A DNA stretch of 64,000 nt from the NCBI GenBank assembly GCA_963922205.1, contig CAWUHX010000099.1, positions 806,001 to 870,000 of the forward strand, in the 5' to 3' direction. The notes under the pieces were generated by a model, which had not been told where the DNA came from, did no database searches, and saw nothing but the letters and a program-made list of their open reading frames with translations. The position numbers and the translations under genes were made by a program. Of this stretch, positions 35,201-47,200 are shown in pieces. Every line of letters begins with the position of its first letter. Position 1 is the stretch's first letter. Source of the DNA: Romanomermis culicivorax. Taxonomy: Eukaryota; Nematoda; Enoplea; Mermithida; Mermithidae.

Positions 35201-38200
35201 CAAAAAAATTATTCCGAATTTAACCAAGCCTGTTTTCGTGAGCTTTTTGTGGGAGGGGTTTTCGACCACTGGGAATTTAATGAAAGTGATCACTTTACAC
35301 ACTAATTCATATTGAATGTAAACAAATGTATTTCTACGACTTTTGAGGGAAGATGTTTCTGACCATGGGGAATTCAATGGACGGAGTCAGTTTACACGCG
35401 AAAAGTCAATTGTGTAAACAAAGGTATTTCTGCGATTTTTTGGGTTGAAGTATTCTGAACAATGAGGAATTCAATAGATATGGTCACCTTGCAGTATCTT
35501 TACAACGTTTTTTAAGTACTATGTGCTTTACACATGCTTTACTTTTGCTGGAGGTGAGAATTCGTTGGTTGAAGTTTTTTTTATTGTTTTTTTGAAGTGC
35601 AGATGACCAAATTTAAAACTTCAATGTGCTTCTATGAAAGTTTTCGTGCATGGTTGAGGCCCACTAAAAAGAAGTGAACTAGTTTATTAGAAAATGCCCC
35701 GATGGGGCAGAAAAAAGGAGAATATACTTGCTTCGATAGTTGCCATGCTAGAAAAAGAAGTGGACTAGACTTTTGAGAACTTGGGTCAAAGTTGGAAAAA
35801 ATTCACTTTCTTTATATTGGATTTTCATTCTGTCCCAAAAAAATTTTCTATGTCTGTGAAAAAGTATATTCTGCAGCATCGTGCACTTTGTCCTTCCCAT
35901 GGCATGAACCACAGTAACATTTTTCTATATGAAAATAATATGGCACATGACTTCAAATGTAAAAAATGGTAAGCCAATGGCATTCTATCTCCCGACCGAT
36001 TCAAAACTTCTGCCTCTCACACTAGCTGAAAAATGGTGAGGGAGACATATTATAGTTATAATTCCGACAAGTCCTGATGACATTCAAATTGTACTGAACC
36101 TGAAATCAAACCGAGTCGTCTTTTGTTCGAGACTATCTTGACTGGAGCTTAAACCCTTTTAGTGCAACTGGGCCTTGGTTACTTATGGATTCCATAGGAT
36201 ACGAATTCCATAGGATATGTTAAATAAAATGAGTGAATTACACACATCTTACACAATCGATTTAGTTCTAAGAAGACTTTGTGCCGTAGCATTTTCTAAA
36301 AAAACTGAGTCGGATTTCATGTGTCACCTTCTCAGAGTTGATTCCTGTTTTATTGACACTAAATTTAGAAAAAAAAGCTCATGCAGTTAAAAACACTCAT
36401 GTGTGAGAGGGAGGACATGGGGAGTACAAACTTCACCAAGGGCGTGGAAACTGCAAGATTTGTTATGAAGAATAGTTTTTTGTTCAACTTTTTTTTAATT
36501 TTGTCACAAAAAATGCCAAAAAATCCACCCCTGTGCCCTCCTCAAAATTTCAGAGATGCACATGTTCGGTTGGAAAGTGTGTTGATGCACTCAGCTGCAG
36601 AATATACTTTTTCACAGACATGGAAAAATTTTTTTGAGAAAGAATGAAAATCCAATATCAAGAAAGTGAATTTTTTCCAACTTTGACCCAAGTTCTCAAA
36701 AGTCTAGTCCACTTCTTTTTCTAGCATGGCAACTATCGAAGCAAGTATATTCTCCTTTTTTCTGCCCCATCGTGGCATTTTCTATTGAACTAGTTACTAT
36801 TTGTTTCAGATGCAGTTGTAGCTATTAGCAATACTGTTCAGCATTCTGACGAACTTGACTCCTGTTACCAGCATGCATCTCTTCTCCGGTCAAATTTAAT
36901 TGATAAGTTCATCAGAAAAGGAGATAAGGCGTCTTATGCACTGCTTTTTTGCATGGCTCGTTTCGCCATTTAGCAAAAGAGGTCAAAATTGTCTTTTCTT
37001 CATTTTCATTTTTCAGCCATTTTCTTCAAGTCACCTTTTTCACTCAAAAAGTCCACAGATGCGTTATTCATGCTTCTTTGGCTTTGAGAAATTAAATATA
37101 TACGGAGGAAACCAAAAATTAAGAAAAATTGACTTTTTTGAGTTCAGATAATGGTAACAATGGATTAAATGATTTCTGAATTTTCAAATGATGATTTTCA
37201 AATTACCTAAAGCTTAAATAATCAAATTCCGAAAAAATTGGCCGCAAAGTGCAAACACCTGAAATGGATTCAAATATCACTATTTCTGGAGCAAAGTGCC
37301 AGAAAAAACTTTTGAATTTTGATATTCAACAACGCTGGCACAAGAATTTTTCCAGCATTTATTTCATGGATAAAAAGTCTAAATTTGCAGCCATTCAATC
37401 GTTTTCCGGTCGGGCAAAATGCAAAAATTATATTGAAAACATGCAGCCAAAATTCGAAAATCAGGCAATCAATAAAGAATTGGGATTCTTCAACAACTTC
37501 CAGTATTGTCCTTTGCTCATGATGTTTTACTCATTTTCCAAGTGCAAATGCTTCATTCCTAAATTCAAACATTTTTAAGGACTACGTACTGCAACTGAGT
37601 ACAATCAGTTCTAGAAAAAATAATCGTTTGACATATTTTTATTTAGCAACTTAAATTTAATTTAGTTTTGGTCAATTTTTTTTTATTAATCGCAATATAA
37701 ATACAATGTATACAATTTTATCACAGACTAACACAAGCAAAAAAAGCAAAACAAATTAGATTACTACTTACCTTCTGAGGCACAGCGCTATGGCCATTTA
37801 CAAATTAGTAGAGTAGTAATAATGCAAAGAAACTTCTATAAAGTTTATTTTTTATGTATTAATCATGTTTTCTAATAGTTGCTTTTCTGTAAAGTGATGA
37901 GATCCTATCGTGTTTAAGAAAGAGTTTAGATCGTTTTCAAAAAATTTGTATGTCAGATTTCTATCTATTCTTCTTGTTTTGTATATATGGTATTTAGTAA
38001 AGACCATTAAAATGTTAAGGGTATTTTTCATTAGTCTGTCTTTACTCGTTATACCTAAAATATAATCCGGCTAGTTTATTCTGAAATTAGGTTCTAACTG
38101 ATTCCGAATTCTCATTTCTAAATCGCTCAACAGAATTCTGAGGGTAGGACACTCATACAGTGTGTGTGAGATGTCATCTTTTTCGTCACAATGTCTACAT

Positions 38201-41200
38201 AGTTCTGATTGGCATATTTTGTATTTGGCAAGTAGGTACAGCGTGACTAGTATATTATGCAATATTTTGTATTGAAACTGTTTGTATTTGTTCCCAATTT
38301 TTAAGTCATGTAGTGTTTTCCATGATTTTTCAAATCTTTCGCATGAGACCTTAAGTCGGTCTTTCCATATTATTTCTCCTTTTGGGATGCATTGTCTCGC
38401 ATTTAGTATATGTTTTTTTATGCTATTCAGTTCCTTGGTAGCCCAAATTTGTGCAGTGAACACACTCTCATTCCGAGGTCTTCCATAATTTTTTATTAGT
38501 GTTTTCCATGTTTTTGGTATCGCATACAATATTTTTGCATAGTCAAACCAAGTTATTTGACACCCCTCTTCCTTAAGTGCTGCATAGGATCTGATAGATC
38601 ATGTGTCGTCTAACCAATAATATAAATAGTTGAACTTTGTCTCGTGAAGAGCATGAAAGAAAACTGATTTTTGATTTACCAGGATGTATCTGTTGTTGTT
38701 TATCCTTTGTGTGGTGACTTCAAGTGGCCTAACTACCTCATATACATTGCTACTTGGAATATTATGTATTGTTTCTAGGATTTCTTTGTAGAAAGTTGAA
38801 TGAGTAACATTTAATTTGTCCGTACAAAAATTGAATTGTATTATTTCTGAAAGACCACCAATTTTGTCAAGATAGGAGGTTCCAACCTTGTTCCATTTAC
38901 CAGCAGAATTTAATAGTCGTTCAACCCATTTAGCCTCCAGTGATATTATAACTGTCTGAATATCATTCAATTTTATACCCCCTTTTTCATGACTTTGAGC
39001 CAAGACTACAGATTTTATTTTAGGAGTTGAGCCATTCCACACCAACTTTCGTTGCATACTTCTGATCTGTTTAATTACGCTTTTGTCCACTGCTAGATTT
39101 ATAAAACTATAATTCAATTTTGACATTATTAAGTAATTCCACATTGTAACTTTTCCGTAAAATGTTAGCCCCCTGGTCTTCCATATGTTACATTCTCTCT
39201 GACCTTTTTTGATTTTTTCCATAAAATTTTTTGTGTTCATGAGATCCTTGTCATATGAGAAGTGGATTCCCAAAATTTTTATGCTATCTGTTATATTGCA
39301 TGAACCTAGTCTATTTGCTTTTGACCAGTTTTCTCCCAAACCTAGGATTTGTATTTTTTTCAGGTTGACACACAAACCAGATGCTTTTGAGTATTCTTCT
39401 ATTATTTTCAGTGCATTTTTTAGATATGGTTTATCCCGTACCAGTAAAGTTGTATCATCAGCATACATGGATACTTTATGAGTCTCGTCTTCTATCTGTA
39501 ATCCTCTGTAGGCTTCTGATGTCTGTAAATTAATAGCCATACATTCCATGGCACAGATAAATATATAAGGAGAAATGGGACATCCTTGCCGGACACCCCG
39601 CAACAGTTTAAACCTTTTGGTTGTGAAGCCTGAGTTCATAACTACTGCTTCTGCTCCATTATATAATGTATCTATCCACTTACAGAATTTGTCTCCAAAG
39701 TTTTCAACATTCTGATCATGAATTTCCTATCAAGCCTTTTCGATGTCCAATGAGACGATGTATCCAGACTTGGTTGATTTTTTATAGTGTTCTATAATGT
39801 ACAAAAGATACCTTATGTTTTCACCAATTTACCTATTTGGCATGGAACCTTTTGATCCTCATGTATGATTAAGTTGAGCTGACTTTTTAGTCTTGTGTCT
39901 AGTACTTTAGCTATTAGTTTATAATCTACATTTAATAGTGAAATCGGTCTCCAGTTTGACAGTTCTGATATATCTTTTCCTGATTTGGGTAGTAATGTAA
40001 TAATGCTCCTGCACTGAGAGTCTGACTTAATACCTTTCTCTAGGTTGTAATTTAGGCAGTTAATTAGCGGGTCTTTTATTATGCCCCAATAGTTTTTGTA
40101 AAATTCTACCGTAAGTCCGTCATCACCTGGAGATTTCCCATTTTTCATATTTTTCAGTACAGTTGTGTATTCAGATTGAGAAATATTCTGTTCTACGCAT
40201 TTGTTTTTTTCATCAGTTATTTTTGTGTATTCTGTTTCTGCTATTTTCTGAAAGAAATTTTCTTGAAATTTCGTTTTATCTCTTTTCTGTCCATACAAGT
40301 CACTATAGAATTGAAAGATCTTGTCTAATATTTTTGATGGATCTGTAACTTTGTTACCATCTCCATTGTGAAGACTTGTTATACATTTCCTATTATAGTT
40401 TCTTTTTTCCATATTTACAAAATATTTATTTGGTTTTTCTCCCATGGTATTCCATTTGAGTTTTGTTTTTTCCATTGAGAAAGCTATTTCTTTCTCCATG
40501 ATTATGTTTAGCTCTGTTAGAATTAAGTTATGTTTTAATCTATCTTCATCATTTTCGAAGTCATCGATTTTTCATTGCATTTCCTGTAGTTCTATTCTGA
40601 GATCTTTTTCTCTGTTTTTGGTTGATTTCACTATTTTTTACAGTAATTAATTGTATCCTTTTTTATATACTCCCATGTTTTTGATGGATCTGAGCCCATG
40701 TCCTTGCTCTCTTCTATTGCTTTGTGAACCATAACTGAGAGTAGTTTACTGTATTTTGTGTCCACAATTAATGAATTGTTAAAATGCCAAAAACCAGGAC
40801 CTCTCCTTTTGAAGAGGCTTCCAGTTAGTTTAAGAGTTATAGCTTTGTGGTCTGAAGGGAGACCGCCAACTATGTCACATTTGCTGACCTGACCCATAAT
40901 TTCCTCAGAGGCGAAAAAATAATCAAGTCTGCATTTAACATTTGACTTAGGTTGATACCATGTGTATCTTCTTGTTGTTGGGTTTCCTCTTCTGTACCTG
41001 TCAACTAGATCTAAAGCAGATACATGTTCCATAAATTTAGTTACTGATTTCTTTTTGTAATTTTTACTGTTTCCTCCAACTTTGTCCAGTTCTTTGTCTA
41101 TGGTTAGATTGAAATCTCCACCCATAATGATAGGTTGTTCACTTTTGTTGAAATTTCTCAATTAGTGGAAGAGATCATCAAAAAAAGATAATTGTTCTTT

Positions 41201-44200
41201 TTCCTGGACTGGGCATGGACATTTACTAATGTAAATTTGTGGTCTGATATTTTTACTTCAAGAAATATATACCTACCTTCAGTATCTTTTTTTGTGGATA
41301 TGGTCTCATGTGAGCAGAGATTATTTAGGAGTATGGCAACGCCTTTTGAATTGCTTCTTCCATGTGAGAAAAAGAGTGTATTTGTGCCACATCCCCACTC
41401 AAGTTTAATTCGATTCTCAATCCCTTTGACTGTGTGTGTTTCTTGTAAAAAAATGATATCCCCATGATTATTCTTTGCATATGCAAAATTACTTTTGTGT
41501 TTTGCCTCAGGTATTATAGATTTACACTTTAACGATAAGAAAGATAAGTTATACGACATTTGAGAAAGAGATGCATCATGCGCTGGGTCATCTTCTAATC
41601 AAATTTGCTTGTGAAAAGCTTATTTACATAGATGTAATAGAAATTTTTGTTAGAAAAAATGAAATAATACACAATAGAATGTGAAAACCTGCAAGCCAAA
41701 GCTTGAGGTGCAAAGTGAAATAAATTTCTCAACCCTGAAGGGCACAGAGTAAGGCATCACCTAAAGATGATGCTAAATTACCAATTTTTTATTTGGCCAA
41801 TCAAATACAATTTATTGGCATTTCAAAAAAGAAAAAACGAGTAAATATTAACAAGCACAGTAAATAGTGAATGATATTGTTATCAAATATGAAAAATGAT
41901 AATTACTACTAAACACTGATTAAAGAAAAAAACGAAAAATTAAATCGAATAATAAAAAAAAACAATATTAACAATTAGCCCTTTCTTCTTATTAAATTTT
42001 TCTCGTTTTTCATCTTGTTGTTGGCGGGTTAAATCGTCCGCAAAGATAGTTGGTGGTTTCCTGTCTTTATTGAAAGTTGCTAAGTTTTTGGCATGAGATG
42101 CAACCATTCTTTTTTGTTCGAGATTTGAGAAGACGATCTTTACTTGACAGTTCTCACCCGATTTGTTCTTGAACGCCCTGATCCAGTCCATTTTGATGTT
42201 GTCCATTTCGGTTTTGGCCACAGCCATTTTTTCGATTATAAATTTCTGTAGTTGCCGAAATTTTTCCTCAAACGCCGACTTCTGATTTATTGGATAAAGG
42301 TCCATTGGAAAATTAAAAAGCCAGGCAACAGGCTTTTGGACAATGCGTTCGACCATTTCAACTCGTTTTTCGGATATATCGACCTTTTGTTTGATCGCCA
42401 ATTTCTCGTTGTTGTCATTTGATGATGAATTTTCAACTTGATCATGGAATTTTCGTTTATTTGCAGCCATCGAATCTTGATCCACATTGTTGCTGGTTCG
42501 TTTCGTCATTTTTCGTAACAAAATGATTGAAAAAAACGTATATTTTTCGAGTAATAAGCGACCCAGCGCAGTGAGGCTATATGACTAGAGAATAATGGTG
42601 AAAGTAGGTATGCAAATTTTTTAAAGAAAAGAAGACGAAACCACCTTTCACGAGCACTGCAAAAACTCTGATTGGTTTATTTTTTTGCATTATCATAATT
42701 TTTCATCATGTTGTGACACACTTTTTAAAAAAACGAGCTTTGACGAACCGGGCTCAGGCTGAGAAATGGACCTGGGTGGGCTGGGCCGTGTAACACATCC
42801 TCCACATTATCTAGAGATTTAGCATATTTGTCTACAATATTTTTTGGGTAAATAATCCGTCATTTTTGTCACAATTTCGAAACTGTAGCTTTTGGATACA
42901 ATCAAAATATGGGCCGTCCGTTCGATAAAAATTCGAAGTTACAGCCAAATTTGTATCTATCTCACATCAGACACGCCATTATCTCAACTGTGGTACTAAT
43001 GCTCGAATCCTTGCGAACATAACTTTTGAAAATCCAAAACTTTCCTAGAATTCATTATCGGTCAATTAAAAAATGATCAATTGAGAAGAAGTTCGCTTTA
43101 AAGCCTACTTCCAAATTGATTTACAAATGCTAGAGAAATGTAACACCATCACCGAGTACAACAATAATATAAAGAAAAAAACGTGCAAGCATAATTTGTG
43201 AGAAACATTGAATAAACATATGACGTCATTTTAGACGTAAGTTAGACGCGTTTAGCATTGAACGCTTTTTGAGAAACCGGTCCCTGGACTATCGGTCATA
43301 AAGCATTTAGCACACAGTGCTAAATGATCAAAACGAATGGGATAACCTTTTATTTCCACCTCTGGTCTCCATGGCTTCATCAATGAAGACGATGGAAGGA
43401 CGACGACAGGGACAATGCCAACAGGACGTTTTTAAACGACATTCATGGTTGACGACAGTTGGCTAACAGTTGACTGGAACAGTGGCAGGGCGAGGACAAT
43501 GGGATGATGAAGATGACTTTAGGACGTTAATGAGATGAGTCTGGATGATGTCAGAATGTTTTGAACGACAAAATGACAGCTGACGATCACAAACACTCGC
43601 CCAATTTTTCTTTCTGGAAAAGCTGGAATAAAAAAATTGAAGATTATCGATTTTTCCCAGTCTATGCCCTTAGTATCAGTAAATTTATAACAGAAATGAT
43701 ACGTGAATTGGATTGGGGGTCAAAAGCGCAGTCAGTTCAAAAGGGCAGTTGCTTCAAAAGCACAGCCAGTTGTTTCAATAGTGCAGGAGCACCAAAAGCG
43801 CAGCCAAAAGTTTCAAAAGCACAGTCAAATGTTTCGTTAGCATAAACGTTGCTTCGGAGCTTGCTAATTGCAGATATAATGCTTAATTTTGCTTTTCAGC
43901 GACATTTATAATTTACAGGTTTATAGTTTTGTCATCAAAGTTGATTTTATTTCTACGTTCCAACATCATTCTACTATTCATCGTGTACTACAATTCGCGA
44001 TTTTTTATCAACGCAATGGCGCATAAGCATAGATTTTTACAAATTTTTACGATTTTACAAACGATGGAACAACAGTCGAAAGCGCTTTTGTGAATTTAGC
44101 ACCATGTAAAAGTTGCCTATTTTTGGAAGCACTCAGAAAGAGGCCAAAAAACGACGCTTTTTCTTGATGAGATGCATTTTTAAGTGTTATTATCGTGTAG

Positions 44201-47200
44201 CATGCCCACTCAGTTTTTGAAAAATTTATATCTATTTTTTGGGGAAATTTTGTCTGTAGCTAACTGTTGCCTGCGCTTTTGACCCTTTAAACTATTGTGG
44301 AGTAGTTTATCACTGACTGTGCTTTTTCATTTGCATTGACTGCGCTTTTGAACATTTGGCTGCGCTTTTGAACCGACAGCACTAATGATTCCTACCCGTG
44401 AATCGACATACCAACTGTTATCGTCATTGAAATGGCAGTACGGAATACGATAAGGGTCACTTGAAAAAAATTGGTACCACTGAAAAAAATCGTTACCTTC
44501 AAACATGATGCACAGTATTTTTTCCACATGCATCACAAACATTTCAAGATGCTTCCCGAAAATTTCAAGATGCATCGCAAAAAAATCAAGATGTAAGAGT
44601 TTTCCGATGTTCGACTTTCTTTTCAAGTGCATCGCATTTTTTCGAGATAATCTTGCAAAAAAATAGGATGATATCTTGAAAAAAATCAAGATGGCGTCTG
44701 AAAAAAAAATCAAGATGGGCGGCACATCAAAGGATGAAAATTTCTGAAACTAGCCAATAAAAAGCGTTGCTCCGCCTACTATGTTTATGTATACGAGAAC
44801 TCTTCAAAGTGAATTTCTGGGGTCACGGCTTTATGGCGGGAAGGCGCCCATGGCTTTTATGTGTGATTGCAGAGGGAGGGGAGTTATTTAGCACGGGGAA
44901 TCCGATGGACATATTGATTTTTCATAAAAATGTTTATTTTTAGAGATTTTCCAGGAAAAAGTTTAAAATATTTTTTCACCTAAAATACAGTAATTTCGGA
45001 AAACATTTCGGAAAACATATCGGGTCTATCGGGTGAATTGTGATTATATTCCTTAATTAATGCACTTTGGGTGAAAAACAAGCATTTTCAACGTTTTTCT
45101 GAAAAATCTCAAAAAATAAAATTTTTTATGAAAAACCAATATGTCCATCGGATTCCCCGTCCAAAACAACCTCCCCCTCAACCTAACCCCGTAAAAACCA
45201 AGAGCGCCTTCCACCATAAAGCCGTGACCTCAGAAATCAACATTGAAGAGTTCCCGTGTATATAAACATAGGAGGTCGAGCAACACTTCTGATTGGCTAG
45301 TTTCAGAAATGTTCATCCCTTGATGTGTTGCCCATTTTGATTTTTTTTCAAGACATCGCCTTGATTTTTTCAGAATGACATCCTGACTTTTTTAAGATGA
45401 CATCTTGACTTTTTTAAGATAGGATCTTCATTTTTTCAAGATGGGATTGTGATTTTTTTTCAAGACGCCATCTTGACTTTTTTCAAGATTATCTTGAAAA
45501 AATTGTGATGCACCTGAAAGGAAAGTCGAACATCGAAAAACTCTTACATCTTGAAATTTTTGCGAAACATCTTGAAATTTTTGCGTTGCATTTTGGAAAA
45601 ATACGGTGCATCATGTTCGAAGGTAACGATTTTTTTCAAGTAGTAACAAATTTTTTCGAGTAGCGCTTCTCGTATTCCGTATGACAGACCCAGTGGAAGC
45701 ACTCGGAAACTTATTGGAGATCAGTAAATTATTTGTTCTAGTCATTGAACTGTTTAAAAAGTCATTATAAACAAATCTCAATCGCAGAAATTTCATGAAT
45801 TCTCTTGATACTAAATGGCTCAGCTTACAGTACCACTGCTCTGCATCTGCCATTTCAAAATGGACTGCAGTAATCATGCACCTGTTTTTATAGACATCGT
45901 TGACGGAAAACATGCCCGGGATACGGGCAATAGCAGCGCTGTCGGGGAAATTCTTGATCACGGTGTGGACGGTTGGCGTATGCTGGCGCCCATAATTTGC
46001 TGCTTCTTTAGCCTCTATGGTCGAAACGAAATGAGCTTGTCAGTCGTGCATATGGCTCACATAGTGCTCGCCTCACAATTCACATCGATTGCCATAATTT
46101 GGCAGCAATATTTGACCAAGACGATATGTTACGATTGGGGTAGCGATATATTGCAATACGTAAGGAACAAATAAATTTTTTGGGATTGTTGAATTCTTAT
46201 TTGATCAATTAGTTGCGGTCTTCCAAATAATAAAACTGGAATCTTACTATTACAATATATCTTTATTATTTTCTGCTGAATCACATTTCACTGAGGACTG
46301 GAAATTCGCTAGTATATTCAACTGATCTATAGTAATTTCTGATCGAACAAGTCTATGAAGCTTTTATGCACAATTTTGACGACAACATTAATTTTCGTTA
46401 TTTTTCAATTTACGTACAAGTATTTCATAAAAAAATAGAATATAGTTTGTTTTTCCTGAAATGTTTGTTAGTGTCAGTGGAAAGCAATTTCTGCTCCATA
46501 TTTTTACGACTTTCTCTCGAACTACATGTCGCATATGCCTGAAAATTGAGCATTTTCAACTAAACTCAAAACAATTTTTAAGGCAAAAATTTTGGATTTT
46601 TGAAGTAAAAAGAAGTTAAAAAGTTCTAATTGATATCATTTTATGATCCACATGTATTTTATAAAAGCAGATTATTGATCTAATCATAGGACATAGTCAT
46701 CTAGAAACACGAAAAGTCTTGAAGTGTTGTCACACACAAGTGTGGGGTCATTAGGGAATGGTTTTGACCACAACCAGGAATTGCTTTATCCGTTCCAGAT
46801 ACACAGTTGTGGACATTTTTTTGAAGAAATGCATTTGAACTATTGAATATTTTAATACATTTCTTTATACCTCGACCTTTATTTTATCCAAATTTGCTAT
46901 TTGATATATCACGTTTCATTATGCCCCTTTATTTTCAAATGAGACTCGAATGAATATTATCTAAAAGTCAGTTTACCAACAATGACTAACGAGTGTTATA
47001 TTCATCGTACTTCGGAAATACCTTAGTTTCTTGATTACAGTCATTCATTTTAATCGTCAGCTTAACGATGTTCTTTTCCAGCAAAATTTTCGGTTTTTAG
47101 AAATTTATATTTTTGGGTCATTTTATATCGGCAAATCATTGAAACCAACAAGTGACTGCAGATGCATATATTGGACTCCAAACAGTTTGCCTGTTGATCC

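Larger units (their letters stand above)
37675..42580 (-). mobile_element. L1/Tx1-like LINE, antisense in intron 3 of paralogue B
   Basis: A minus-strand ORF1 followed by an ORF2 with an APE-type endonuclease, RT and C-terminal Cys/His motif is the structure of an L1-type non-LTR retrotransposon. A T run at about 37675-37685 is a plausible poly(A) tail in reverse. The ORF2 frame is broken by several stops and frameshifts, so the copy is dead. I could not define a target-site duplication. Confidence 0.85.
31347..45893 (+). other. Intron 3 of paralogue B: 14.5 kb, GC donor
   Basis: The coding frame of exon 3 needs to end at 31346 (193 nt, as in paralogue A), which makes the intron start GCAAGT. 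This is the usual form of a GC-AG donor. The acceptor TGTTTTTATAG is normal. The next GT, at 31351, would shift the frame. In paralogue A the same intron is 50 bp with a GT donor. The intron carries a tandem satellite, foldback elements and a LINE; 31.4-34.7 kb holds nothing I can identify. Confidence 0.85.

Noticed and set aside
34757..35500. Possible CRISPR-like array
   Set aside because: Units are ~97 bp, diverged along their whole length with no unique spacers, and the genome is eukaryotic. It is an ordinary satellite.
43304..43326. Short palindrome CATTTAGCACACAGTGCTAAATG
   Set aside because: A 10-bp stem alone is common by chance in a window this size, and no further structure surrounds it.
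44327..44725. 132-aa minus-strand ORF rich in Phe and Leu
   Set aside because: It lies within the palindrome arm and reflects its repeated ATCAAGATG/TTTTTTC units.
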